A DNA stretch of 64,000 nucleotides from Phialocephala subalpina. Its lineage: Eukaryota; Ascomycota; Leotiomycetes; Helotiales; Mollisiaceae. A program made the position numbers and the translations under genes. Of the stretch, positions 12,640 to 24,900 are shown piece after piece; positions within the stretch are counted from its first letter, which is position 1, and every line of letters starts with the position of its first letter. The notes beneath the pieces are model-generated. The model saw only the letters and a program-made list of their open reading frames with translations. It did not search any database and was not told the DNA's origin. The stretch lies in NCBI GenBank assembly GCA_900073065.1, contig FJOG01000010.1, forward strand, positions 1,442,988-1,506,987. Direction: 5' to 3'.

Positions 12640-13787
12640 ATGGCACAAGCTCCGAAGACCGCGGTGGACATCGTGTTCGGTGCCATGACACTCGGCAAGC
12701 AAGGTATCAGCTCTCCCTCCTTCCTTCGCTTTTTCAATCCTAACATCCAATCAGGCGCCGAACAAGCTCGAGTTCACAGCCTCGAAGAAAGTGCCGCCAT
12801 TCTCGACGTCTTCCAAAAATATGGCCACTCCGAAATCGACACCGCCATCGTCTACGGCGGCGGAAGCTCGGAGGAGTACCTCGGCCAACTCCACTGGCAA
12901 GACCGCGGAATCATCATGGACACGAAATTCTCACCTCGCACTGATCCCACCAAGCTTGGTCTTGGAGCCGATGTCGTAACCACTCATTCGCCCGACCATT
13001 TGCGTCGAGCATTGACGAAATCTCTGCAGAGTTTGAAAGCAGACACGATTGATATGTGGTACCTGCATGCTCCGGACAGAAGCACACCTTATGAAGAAAC
13101 CCTCCATGAAATCAACAATCTTCACCATGCAGGCCTTTTTCGAAGATTTGGTATCAGCAATTATGCTGCTTGGGAAGTGGCACAGATTTGTGAGATTTGC
13201 GATCGAAATGGATGGATCAAGCCGGTCGTCTACCAGGGTGTCTACAATGCACTCCATCGAGCGGTAGAGCCCGAGTTGTTCCCGTGCTTGAGAAAGTACG
13301 GCATTGCGTTCTATGCGTTCAATCCACTGGCTGGAGGTTACCTGACGTCGAGGTACACCCGAGAGCAGCTGACTTCAGATACGGGAATTGAGGAGGGGTC
13401 TCGCTTTGATCCGAAGAGGAGGCAAGGTAAGAATTACAGGAATAGGTATTGGAATGAGAAGTACTTTGATGCTTTGGACATCCTGCGACCAGTAAGTTTG
13501 TTGTCTTGCCCATAACCTCACTTTCGTTGAATGGTGCTGACTTGCTATCATAGGTAGCGAAGAAGCACGGCCTCAGTGAAGCTGAAGTTGCGCTCAGGTG
13601 GATGACCAACCATTCTCTCTTGAAAAGGCAATACGGTGATGCGATCATCATTGGAGCAAGTAGTGCGGCTCAGCTGGAGGAGAATCTGATCAACTTGGAG
13701 AAAGGTCCCCTGCCTGAGGATGTGGTGAGAGCGTTGGATGAGGGTTGGGAAACGGTAAAAGGTGTTTGCGCCAAGTATTTCCATTAG
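12640..13787 (+). CDS. Aldo-keto reductase, AKR7 (aflatoxin aldehyde reductase)-like
   Basis: Three exons, 12640-12703, 12755-13491 and 13554-13787, give 344 residues. The first intron (51 nt, GTATCA...AATCAG) is a multiple of three and could be read through. Removing it restores a compact TLGKQGAEQARV start like family members. The fold is an (alpha/beta)8 barrel with the family's active-site segment DTAIVYGGG (Asp and Tyr), MWYLHAPDRSTPYEETL, FGISNYAAWEV and the NADPH-binding region IIIGASSAAQLEENL. AKR7 enzymes reduce aldehydes, including dialdehydes, with NADPH in the cytosol. The physiological substrate here is unknown. Length is normal and no lesion is visible. Confidence 0.88.
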
Positions 13788-13936
13788 GATGCACTTCTCT
13801 CTTGCAGTTGAGTTGCAAACACAGCGAAAAATTCAATGGATGCCAGAGCCATGCAGTGTCCCCCGAAACTGTGTCCCTTAGCCTTTCACCATTGTCATCC
13901 CGAACATCTCACTCCGAACCTGGCATTCCAAACCGT

Positions 13937-14447
13937 TCAGGACTCAAAGGGTATCCGTGCTGATCGTTCGCTCCATGTCATTCTGTGGATTGGATCCACT
14001 TGAGACTTCGGACCAACCATTCTCTCAACCTCTTGACATTCACAGGGGTACTCTCCTCCGCGAGGGTCAACGATCGGTTCTCCGCGAGAGTGAGGACATG
14101 TTTTACGCATGCACATCTTGTTCAGCACCGGGTTTTCTGCGTAGCACCCTTGCGTAAAGGTGAATGTCAGCTACCTCTGCTCTGGGGATATGATGGTGAG
14201 AATCGGACTTACGGCAACAGCTCCATACTGTGATATACCCAGTTTGAGGATCTGTAGGCATCTTGGCGGAGCTGCTCTCTTCGGTGCTTTGCCGTTCGGA
14301 AGCCGGTGTGGGCGGTTCGAGTGTTCCGCACGATACTGTCCCAGGCGATGAGGTGTCCTCCATGGCTTCGTCATGGTGTTGATATTCACTTGTTGAAGTT
14401 AAGGGTTGCGCTTCCAGGTTGTTGAATGTAGTTGCGCTGTCCTCCAT
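13937..14447 (-). CDS. Small Cys-rich hypothetical protein
   Basis: Two exons, 14447-14213 and 14136-13937, joined by a 76-nt intron (GTAAGT...TACGCAG on the minus strand), give 144 residues. The first 70 residues are acidic and Ser/Thr/Pro-rich, so probably disordered. The join creates a Cys pattern, WSCC then MCMRKTC and YPCEC, that neither frame shows alone. This is why I believe the intron. The spacing suggests a small metal-binding module, but no named family is recognised. There is no signal peptide. It is convergent with the aldo-keto reductase gene. An alternative acceptor (ACGCAAG) 13 nt upstream would change the frame. Confidence 0.5.
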
Positions 14448-14844
14448 GTCGGGATCAACTAATGTATTGAGGCTGAGTATGAGTCGAGAGTAGGGACTCT
14501 GGAAATATCTCCTTCGGTCTCGAAAGATTGAGATAGACGAAACCTATGATACAGCAAGGCTGTGATGCTTCTGGGATGAAAACAAAGAGGCGAAATTTTC
14601 ATTCTTACGAACCTCACGAAGTTGTTTCATAAATGGAAGGCGCAATTCTCAAGCAAGCATGTTTCGTCATTTCGAGTGGTTGCTGGCAGAGACTGCCAAA
14701 TTCGGAAGTACAAGGGACATTTTGGACATTTTGGAAACCGCGACCGTATTGACCGTCTTAGAATCATCATTCCTCACGTCTCCGGAGTTGCTTTAGGGGC
14801 GAGATACACTTCAAAACAAAGTTGCACCAGCCTCAACCCGACCC

Positions 14845-16159
14845 CATAGCTAGGGAGCCATTCTCGAAGTCGAAGCCGGTGTCCTTGTTGGAGTTCTAGA
14901 AGCCATTGTCCCATCGCCAGCTCCAGCCTCGATTTCCGACGCGCTGTCCAGCATAGCGAGTGTGTATGCCGCTCACCTCACCGACTTCGTCATGTCTGCA
15001 GTAGATTTGGTCTTGAATAGTCTCGCACCCAAAGATGTTGCTGATCTTGCAATCGCCGAAAGTCCTTTCGAGAACAACAGCAACTACGTCAACCTCATCG
15101 ACCCATCTCCGCAATCTACCCAAAGAGAGAAGACAACGACGCTCCTTACTCCTTTCCAGAAAGTACTTTGCGAGGAGCCATGTATTTTCCCACCTTCATT
15201 CACCTACGGCGAAATCCCACCCCTGATCTTGATCTCCGACACCGCCTCAAAAGGTTGCGAAGTCTACGGCCCCAACTTCGGCAAACTCTTCGCAGGTAAA
15301 GCTTGCGCCATTGCTCACCGTACTCGTTGCCTCCCACGCAAACCCGGTCCACTTCACCATCCCTGACGCACAACTAAACGACATCCAGCTTAACGCTGAG
15401 TACATCGCATATGCCATCAACCACGTCTCCGCTATCTCGGGACACAAGAATATCTCGATGGTATCTTGGTCCGCTGGCTCCATTGGTAGACAGTGGGCTT
15501 TTACTTATTGGCCGAGTACGAGGGAGGTGGTGTCGAACTTTATTATGATTAGTGGGGATCTTCATGGGACAGAACTAGCGTACTTGCTTTGTCCTAATTT
15601 TCCTGACGCCTTGTGCACCTGCTGTTATTCAGGTGAGTGCTCTTTGAAAAAAAGTGAATTGGTGGGATGAAGGCTGGTCTCTATAAAGCAAGAATACAAC
15701 TCAACCCTCATCGCAACCCTCCGCAACGCCGGTGGAAGCTCAGCCTACGTCCCAACAACCAGCATCTACAGCGCCCTCGACGAAATCGTGCAACCACAAT
15801 AACACTCCTCTGCCTCTGCTTATGTCCTCGACTCCCGCGACGTGGGCGTAACAAACGTCGAGCTCCAAGATACTTGCAAGGTCGCGCAACCCGTAGGGAC
15901 TCTCTATTTCCACGAAGGCGCCCTATATAACCCACTCGCCTTCGCACTTGCAAAAGATGCATTGATAAACAGTGGACCAGGACAGCTGAGTAGAATAGAT
16001 GTTGACGAGGAATGTCAGAAAGTTGTTCCTGACGGGTTGAGTTTGGAAGATGTGTTGGCTACTGAGGCGACGATTCCGATTGCTGCTGTTTATATTGAGA
16101 CGTATCCGGAAAAGGTTGTGGAGGAGCTGGCGATTATGGGGTATGTGAAGGGGACGTGA
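14845..16159 (+). pseudogene. CalB-like lipase, decayed
   Basis: The fragments match the Candida antarctica lipase B type of alpha/beta hydrolase. They include GCEVYGPNFGKLF, IPDAQLNDIQLNAEYIAYAI, the nucleophile elbow SWSAGS (GxSxG-like), [25 protein letters not shown] and VGTLYFHEGALYNPLA. The coding line is broken in at least three places. A frame change follows KLFA near 15297 (a 1-nt shift or an intron lacking an AG acceptor). Another lies near 15617, just before a good GTGAGT donor. There is an in-frame TAA right after DEIVQPQ near 15799. The N-terminal frame runs up into a TAG at about 14851 with no start codon or signal peptide. Such lipases are normally secreted. It is probably dead unless the breaks are assembly errors. 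Confidence 0.72.
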
Positions 16160-16440
16160 GTGCTTGGTCCGAGATCTGGATTAGGTTCGATGTGATGTGA
16201 TGGGAAGGAGGACGTTGGTAAGAAATGCGGTCTAAAATGATTGATGAGATGATAACTAACATGACAAGTGAAGAGGAGCGAGCTGTGATCCTGCATCATT
16301 TGATGCACAATACACGAGAGGAAAGCCTAAAAGTAACCATCGTGAGAAATGAATGCGCAGCATGGAGTATATATTTTCCCAACCAGAAGATACAAAAGGT
16401 ACAAAAACTGAACTTGAAATTCAACTTCAACTTCAACACA

Positions 16441-19400
16441 TCAGAAAGTAGGTTGCACCCTCACCTCCTGGTGCTGTAACTTCAACGCCCTCAAGCTCCC
16501 CGTCATACTCCTCGCCCTGCTATGCTCCATCCCACCCCCACCTCCACTCATATTACTCGCTATACTAGCTCTCGCACTGCCCATCCCACTACCTCTCATC
16601 ATCATTGGCCTCCCACTGACACTACTAGCCGGACTCAGCGGAGTCGCACCCGCTGTCTGCCGCCTATTCATCTTCATCTTATTCAGCATTGCTGGTAGAG
16701 CTTCGGCTGCTGATACGGGCGCTACTGGGAGACTTGTTGCGCGAGAAAGTGGTTGGTTTGGTAGTGGTGGGGTTTTGGCTGGTGATGGAGGACGCGCGAA
16801 GCGGTCGAATGATCCGTCTGAGGAGTTTATGATGTGATGTTGGAGCATGCCAGGGGTAGGGGAGTCTGTTGAGCGACCACGGATATTGAGTCCTTGCATT
16901 TGCATCTGCATCTTATTATCTCTGCCATGATCCATTGAGCCCTTCGACGAGCGACTTGACGCGCGACTCAACGGCGGGGTGGGTAGTTGTCCTTGTTGAG
17001 ATTTCGGAGCATAAGCACTCATCAACTGCTCGAGACTTACGCCTGTAGTTGGCATCTTGCTCAGTCGACGAATGGCGCGCATGTTGTTGTTCATAAAAGA
17101 TGACATTTGTTTCATCGCGTGACCGTTTTCGTAGGATTCGTACGCTGAGATACCGGTTGATGCTTGGCCTCGCGCTACGTGCTGCTCAGTGAGGTCTTGT
17201 GGACGGTATTGTAGAGATGGGGAGCGATTGATGTTTTGTTGGATTTGGGAGACGACTTGGTCGAATTCGACGGCGTCTTGGTTTCTGTGTGGGGCGTAGG
17301 ACATGGTACTGTTCATGGCCATGTCTTGTGTGAGGACGAAGAATGAGCCGTCGCGAACTTTGCGGCGGAGGAGATTCCATCTTGTCCTTGCGGGGTTCTG
17401 TTCCATCTCAGGATGGTACACTGAGTGATGCGCTAGCTTTGAATAGAAGCCCTCAAGTCTGATCGCCATACGCTCGCAGACTTGAAGTAAGAAAGTGGAG
17501 AGCGCCGTGATGCGTTGAGTCTCTTGTGGAGCATCGAGATCCATGATGGTATCGAAAGCGTCCATACCACGACAAGCTTCCTCGCGAATGCCTTCCAGAA
17601 GCTCCATATCAAGTTGAACAGACTTCCGTGCGTAGTCCAAGATGCCTTGCTCATGGAAACGTGCCGTTTCGCTGTTGCAAACAAATTGGCCAATCTGTGA
17701 GACTTCTGTTGAGGTAGTCATTGCGTCAGGAGAGCCTTTCGCTCGTGCAATGATGCCTAATACGTCTGGCAGGCGGCTGGGACTTGAATTTGTTGAAGTG
17801 TTTGCAAGCGTGAAAGACAGCTTCAAGTATAGTTCTTGCAGTTTGGCTCCAAATAGCGCTGAGAAGCCGCCTTGAAGCAATCGCGATTGATGATGGTAGA
17901 ATCTCCTCACACCACCCATGTTGAAGAGGCTGCCTTGAAACCAAAGATTTGACGATTCCATAAACTCGTGCACCTCGAATGCTTGTGAGACGAGTGTCTC
18001 AACGGAAGTTCGGAGGTAGTCTGACCAGAGATCGTAGAGCATACCGATCTCTTCGGCATGATGGAAGTCTGGCTTTGGTGTGAGATGTCCGATGAAGTAC
18101 TTATTGAGCAGACTGGAGACCTCAGGGTTGTTTGTATGGGCGAGAAGATCAAAGGATTTTGAGCAGTCAACGCCAGCGTTTGACTTGATGATGTTCGTGC
18201 CACCGGGGTGCATGGGGCAGAAGTCTGTAACATCATAGACACTTCCGTGGACTGCGATGAAGATGCGGCTTCCTTTCTGATGTCCGGTGTGCATTGCCAA
18301 TTGTGACAATGGGATGGTGGGAGTGTTGCAGGGCAACGGCTTCGGGCTCATGAAGACATCGATCATGAATCTTCGTTCTGCAAATGCGGTGTCGAGGATC
18401 ACGTCGGTGGACTCCATGCTTGACGTGCGATGGTTGTAGATCGCTCTTCTGATGCCGGACATCACCGAGTCGAACACCGAGAGGGAACCACAAACATACA
18501 GACAGCCTCCGAGACCACCCTGCTTCTTGGACATCACCAAGTCGCAAACAGTCGCACCCTGTTCGATGATCGCGGCATCAATGTATCGTGGCGAGATTTC
18601 TCTCTCGACCAAGTCCTTTAGGCGTCGATCATAGACGAGCCCACGTGAATCACGCGAGAAGGCAGTGTAAACTTCCATATATCCAGCGTTGATGTATTCT
18701 CGAAGCTCATCCTCGTAGCAGAACTTCTCTCTTGATTGGACACCGAGGAACAAGATGTTCTTGCCGACCGACCTTCCGGCACGTGCCTGCCAGAAACTCC
18801 TGAATGGAGCAATGCCGCTGCCTCCAGCGAAGTAAGCGCACGGGGCTGCATCATCGATGGGAAGTTGAAACTGGAGAGGTCGCGACACACCGACGAGTAA
18901 TTCTTCGTCGTCCGCAATAAACTCTTCTTGGCCGGAGACAGGAGGGTTGAGGAAGCTACTACTCACACCGTGTCGTGTTGGAGCCGATGGGTCTGAGAGA
19001 GCGGAGTGGAGTGTGTACTCCGAACGAGAAACAGTCAAGTCGACTGTGCTGGGAAGAAGCTCGTCTGGATAATTGGAGATACTGTATGTTCGAGGTACCT
19101 CAATTGGGATCAGCTCAGGCAACCAAGAGAGACTGCCATTGATGTCGAAGGCTTGGTCCCAGATGTGAGACGGTGTGTCCATTACTGCCCCTTGAAGAAT
19201 GTCGCCAAGCGTAGCGCGCACGGGCCATTCAGTCGTTGCCAGGACCTGGAGGACCGTGTTTGACGATGCTCGCAGCATAGCATGGAGGCGCATGACGAGA
19301 TCTTTGGTGAGTGGGGCGAGGTGTCCTCGGCGAAGGATATCCTTTACCGTCAGCTTTGGGTTCGCGATCTTTGATACGGAACCAAGATGTTCAGCGAATC

Positions 19401-21431
19401 TTGCCCATTGGCTGTCGAGATTGACCGGATGATCAAGCATCTCATCGAGTCCCAATGCCGCAGCGACTTTGGCACACTCAACCCAGCTGTTGAGCGGCAT
19501 AACAGCAAGGCGATCTCCAGGCTGGAACGTGATGCCTGTCTCCTGGATGTCCAACATTACTCTGGCAATCGACCTCTCGGGGTCGGCATCCACGAATGAT
19601 CTTCCAAGGACTCGCGATTTGTATCGACACTCAGCGAATGTCCCTCGCATTTGATGGGGTTCGACATGAAGGTTTCCACGATGAGGTTCGAGTCGCTCCT
19701 TCATAGCCTCGGAGAACGCCTTGTGGGTCGCCTCCCAAGGTCTTCCTGCATCAGGAGCACCAGACATTCCATTTGTTTCAGCGCGTCCAGTTTTGCCCGC
19801 GACTTCAAGCAGCCCAAATACTTTGTATCGATGCGTCCCCATGAAACCCCGCTCACCAGTATAAGCTTCGACGATACCATCCAACGCGCCGATAAGTCGC
19901 GAGTCATTAGACTGAGCGACATAATCTGGAATGCGATAGTGATATTCGATAGCTGCGATGAATGCTCTCCAGTTCGATGGTAGCCAGGCTCTCAGATGGA
20001 CACCTTCAGCACCGAGGAACGATTCGTACTTGGCACGACCGAGGAAGGCATCCATCACGAGGTAGGGCGGGAATTGTAGACCGGATGTAGCAGGGCAACG
20101 CTTCGAAAGTGGTGCTGAGAATTTGGCCCAGCGGACCCACTCGGCAGGTGAGATGTAATTCTCACCCGAACTTGGGTTCAGTGAGATGGAATGGAAGGCG
20201 TTAGGCATACGTTCGAGGATCTCTTTGAGTCTAATGAGTTCTCGAAGGAGTCCTTCATTGTTCTTGCTCATGACGTGCTCTTGGCAGCTGGCGATCGCAT
20301 CAACTCCGTGTTGGAAGGAAGCTGGAAGATGTCAGTAAGAACATGGCACCTAATAGAGGTCAATCTTACCCGATGTGTCAGCACAGCCTTTCAGGAAGGC
20401 AATCTCGGATCTGTCGCCGAACATGGGCCACCTCAGGTCGGTGTTATCGAATCGACCGACGTATGGATGGACAGAAGTCGGATCACGGACTTTGACATTG
20501 TATGAAGACTGGTCGAAGAAGGTGAGATGTGGTATCGATCTGCCCATCCGCTTGCAGATCTGGTAGTATGGTAGTCCGATGCTTTTCGGGATACCCTTTA
20601 CCTCGTCACCAAGTTCGTCGCTCATCTCCACGTGCATGGACGACCCATTCGAAGACACATTGACACCCTCGGTACCATTGTGCTTGTCCTCATATCGGTA
20701 GATAGAGCACAACATACCCAGTGCTACCAATGCAGCCCATAAGGCACGGTCGGGGATGACATCGGCTGTTCCTTCGATGACTGGAAGGGCGGCAACTGAT
20801 TCTCTGACCCTTCCTCTTGCGACACAACCTGGCATCCTCTCACACAAGTCAGACCAAACACGACCTGGCGATCTTGCTAGTGCGCCGGCAGCTTCATCGG
20901 CATCGGGTGGTACGAAACCGTATTCAGTGCTGAGGTAACCATCTCGCCATCCTGTTCGAGGTCCAACTTCTTCGGCTCGAATCAGTACTTGGCGGGCAGG
21001 AGCACCAAGAGCGACGGCAAGAAGGTCTTGTTCGTCGGCATTCAGCTTATCAAGGGCTTTGACACCTTGAGAGGCTTGGATTTCTTTGATCTTGGGCATG
21101 GCTGGAACGTTCGAGTAGAGCATCTCATTGATTGCTTTTCGTTCCCTGTTAGTGTCAGTTAGTGAAACTAAAGGAAGGGCTTGGATGAGAACCTTTGGCG
21201 TAAGTATTGCTCGGGGTCAACACCTGCTGGTATCTGGAAGTGTCAGCAATAATCGACTAAAAGGCTATGACATGAGCGAGAACTTACATCAAAGCCAGCC
21301 CGGAGGTCGCCTTGTTGTGAGAAGCTCATGAAGTTGCATCCTCGAGGCCCCACTCGACTTCCCTTGTTGGCCATAGGACATCCTCCAGCTGACCCAAAGG
21401 ATGCCGACACTGGACACGATCTTTCAGACAT
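16441..21431 (-). CDS. IDO-like-FAD/NADPH reductase-cytochrome b5 fusion protein
   Basis: Four exons (21431-21288, 21233-21193, 21145-20370, 20321-16441) join in frame to give 1,613 residues. Residues about 60-535 resemble the indoleamine 2,3-dioxygenase superfamily: a helical heme pocket with PDRALWAALVALGMLCSIY and GTHRYKVFGLLEVAGKTGR, where His at about 484 is the likely heme ligand. Residues about 540-950 are a P450-reductase-type FAD/NADPH module with RTYSIS (about 731), GGSGIAPF (about 820) and YVCGS. There is no flavodoxin/FMN domain. A cytochrome b5 domain follows, with MHPGG (His about 1025) and AHTNN (His about 1049) as axial ligands. The last 550 residues are helical, then Ser/Pro/Met-rich and disordered. 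The obvious reading is electron flow from NADPH through FAD and b5 heme to the dioxygenase heme; this is inference. No signal peptide is seen. Confidence 0.82.
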
Positions 21432-23351
21432 TATGAATATAGCTCCTGTAGTCAAAGCCAGCTTCGAGAGGAGACTTCAAAGACCGCCGGGGCCAAATAC
21501 AAAAATGCCGTCAAGGCTATTTGCCAAATGCAGTGAACCCAAAACGCAACGAAAATGAAGGATGAATAAGATTGAGTAGAAGCTGACTGAGAGAACTCTT
21601 CCCACTGGGGAAGGAAACCACTCTTCCTTTACATTTGGTACACTTCCCCACAATTCGGTACTTTTGTTTTCTGTTGTGAACTCAAGCATCTTGGCATCCA
21701 GATTTAGTCTCGTCCGAACCACTGTTCCACATTTCTGAAGTTTTCCAAGCCGCCATCATCCCATCACATTTGCCACAGCGTTCCAGCCAAGTACTGTCCT
21801 ATTGATAGAACCGGGGAAGCATTCTTCCCAACTTTGGTCATTCCCGATCAGCTGGTACAATCACGATCTTTCCCAGAGAATTCTACAATATTAATTTCCA
21901 ACGCCGCAGTACTTGCTGTGGCGGAAGCGAAAGAACCCAGGATGTGATATTACTTGGGTTATAATGCCATAAAAGTCATGATACAGAGTGCAAAGCAGCT
22001 TCGTGTGAAGGATCGAAGATAAAAGACGGAACCTCGCATCACGCAAAGATATCTTTGCGTGACTTCACGACAGCAGTTGGCCAGCGACTTAGCAGCGAGC
22101 GCGGGCTCAATAGCGACGATCCTGGCCCCTTGGGAGCACATAAACTGCCAAACATGCAGCAGTCGGCTACGATCCGGCGGCAAGACTTGCCCTTGTGGTC
22201 AGGAAAACGTGGTGTAACATCGGTAAAACAGATCTCGACTGAAGTCAAAATAACAGGGCCGCCCAGCGCTTGGCGATCGGTCCAACTTCCTTCTATAATC
22301 GATCCCGAGCGGGGAGGCCCTGCCGCGCTGTTTCCGAGCGGAGATCAGGTCTGGGCGGTGTGGATACGGAGAGTTCTTTGATGTGGAGCCGGATTCGAGA
22401 GGGTTTCTGTGACTGAATCAGGCGTGGGCGGAAAATCCCCAGAAATATTGAGATGCCACATTGAGAAGCATCGCCCCAGGAAATTCCCACACTAGAGGAT
22501 ACTCTTTTCCAATTGAAGCTTGAAGTGATTCTGGATGCGAACAGAATGCATGTCTCGAAGACATCAGTATCAAGTGGACGACTCTCGATTTGTTTTCGCA
22601 CAGAGTGAAACGAGCAGCCAGCTGAAACTGCTTGCTGAAAATAACCTCTTGGTATTTGGTGTTGCTGCCCAGACAATGCAGCACGTTCCTCGAATGTTTT
22701 CGTTTTCTGTTACCTCATGAGATCGTCTGAACTGTCCACGCCCGGTTTCTGGGCTCACATCGTAGACTCCTTCCACGATGATGCCTAACAGAGTCGCCGA
22801 TCCAGTGATCAGACACGCTGATGATGCCATGTCAATGCAAGCGACGGATGGTTCCGCAGGCGACTTGGGACATTATTGCCGGAGTGGGAATCGCTGGAGG
22901 GGTGAAGGTTGGAAGTCTCTCAAGATGAGGAAGCACAGTTGTGTTGTTACGGAAGAGTCGAGAGTTGTCCGCGACCCGGAGATTGACTGGCTTTCGGGAG
23001 CTAGCCTCCATAGGTATTAGCCCTTCCTCTGAGTCACGAGACACTCTCAATATTCATTAACAGACTTGAATGCTCTTTTGCATGCTAAAATATGCAAAGA
23101 CGAGATAATTTGCATCCGTTGATTCCCTCTGAAATGTTTTCAGTCAACCGCTCTAAAGGTCACGTGGACCTCCACCATCCCTTCGAGGCATGCAAGGGAG
23201 ATGAGCTGTGTAATCTGTCCAATTTTGCCAGGAATTCGATATGGGTATTCTTTAGTATCGTTTCTACTTCTCGAATTTTCCTGCTTTCAGTTGATAGTGG
23301 TCCGCGATGCAAGTATCTGGGAACCGGTGAGCTTTGGAGCTCAAAGTCGCC
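21432..23351. other. Long intergenic region
   Basis: 1.9 kb between two divergent genes. It holds the promoter of the fusion gene and a perfect 24-bp palindrome (22039-22062). Short frames on both strands show no domain. No gene is supported. Confidence 0.45.
22039..22062. repeat. Perfect 24-bp palindrome
   Basis: Reads TCACGCAAAGAT followed directly by its exact reverse complement, with no spacer. It lies about 600 bp upstream of the dioxygenase-fusion start, so a dimeric regulator site or a small foldback relic is possible. Confidence 0.85.
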
Positions 23352-24748
23352 ATGATATTGCGTTTGACCTTCCCATTTGCTTCCTTCTTTCGCCAAAAAG
23401 AGGTTCAATTCATCCTCGCAGTCTCTTTCGTACTGACACTATTCATCTACCTCAACATTTGGACCGAGCCCAGATACCGTCTCATAGCACACACCCCTCG
23501 ATACAAGATCCAAGCTTCCTTCCCACCCGAATCCTCAACAGCTCGGATCATACGCCTCGAACGACGAGATACCGTTAAAGCAGCCATGAACCATACCTGG
23601 ACGGGGTACAAGCAAAATGCATGGTTACACGATGAACTCCGACCACTTTCCGGGGTACCAAAAACTTCGTTCGGAGGGTGGGGAGCAACGTTGGTTGATG
23701 CACTCGATACGTTATATATCATGGGCATGATGTCCGAATTCGAAGACGCGTTGATCAGTTTATCAACTACCGATTTCTCGAGACCGAGTGTAGACCAAAT
23801 CGCAGTTTTCGAAGTTACGATTAGGTATTTGGGAGGATTGCTTGGTGCGTGGGATGTGGCCGACTCTGGCCAATTACGATGACTCAGGCTTGTCTTTCTC
23901 GAGTCGCACTTTTACCCTTGGTGCTTCTGCTGGTAGGTTTATCTTTGTGTAGCATCTGAAAATTGAAAGGAGGTCTACTAACAGTCGTCGGTGGCAGACT
24001 CAGCCTTTGAATACCTACCCAAAACTCATCTCATACTACCCCCAAAAGCCTCGCAGCAGTACCTCAACATGTACCGCGATGCCTTCGCCTCGTTCAGCAA
24101 GAACCTTTTTTTCAGGCCCCAACTTCCCAGTGACCCCGACATCCTATTCCCTGGCTCGCTGAATCAGTGGGCAAACGGCGATGGCCCACCGCCACTCGAC
24201 GGTGACGTGACACACTTAGCCTGCTTTGTAGGCGGGATGGTAGCACTAGGTGCTAAGATCAACAATTCTTCCGAGGAGTTTGAGATAGCTCGAAAACTTA
24301 CAGATGGCTGTGTCTGGGCGTATAAGAATTCCCCATCTGGAATCATGCCTGAGCGATTCCACCTATTTAATTGTCCCGATCGGGAGAAGTGTACAAAGGC
24401 TGGTGAAGGTTCTGCCTTCGACAGTGTTATTGATCCCAGTTATCAACTCCGTCCAGAGGCCATCGAATCTGTGTTCATCATGTATCGGCTCACAGCCGAC
24501 ACTTCGTGGCAAGAGAAAGTTGGGAAATGTTCCAGGCGATTGAAAAGCACACAAGGACAAATTTTGCGTACGCGAAGTTGAGAAATGTGTTAACTCCGAA
24601 TCCAACCCAAGAAGACCAAATGGAGAGCTTTTGGCTTGCAGAGACGCTGAAGTACTTCTTCCTGCTGTTCAGTGAGCCAGAGTTGGTTAGTCTGGATGAA
24701 TTTGTACTTAACACAGAGGCCCATCCACTGAAACAATGGGGCATGTAG
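23352..24748 (+). pseudogene. GH47 alpha-1,2-mannosidase, internally deleted
   Basis: The start encodes a type II signal anchor (FILAVSFVLTLFIYLNIW). GH47 motifs follow: SFGGWGATLVDALDTLYIMG, VFEVTIRYLGGLLGAWDV, FTLGASAD, EYLPK, QLRPEAIESVF and the calcium-site NTEAHP near the end. About 100 residues usually found between GAWDV and FTLGASAD are absent. The sequence passes from GAWDV straight into MWPTL in another frame at 23851-23860. An intron (23933-23997) then lies in the expected place. A second break, a missing base near 24519, shifts SWQEK into the WEMFQAIEKHT frame. Such enzymes trim N-glycans in the ER/Golgi or act as EDEM-like factors. With the deletion and two frame breaks it is unlikely to work. 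Confidence 0.82.
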
Positions 24749-24900
24749 TTACGGGACTGGAAAAGACGTTATCGGTCACGTGCAAGAAGAAGAAAAGACT
24801 TGTGAACATTGTGAAAACAAGTCCATAAGATCATGCAAATGACATGATAGCATCATAGTATCGTACAAACTCCACCGCCAAGAAAACGAAGATATCCAGA

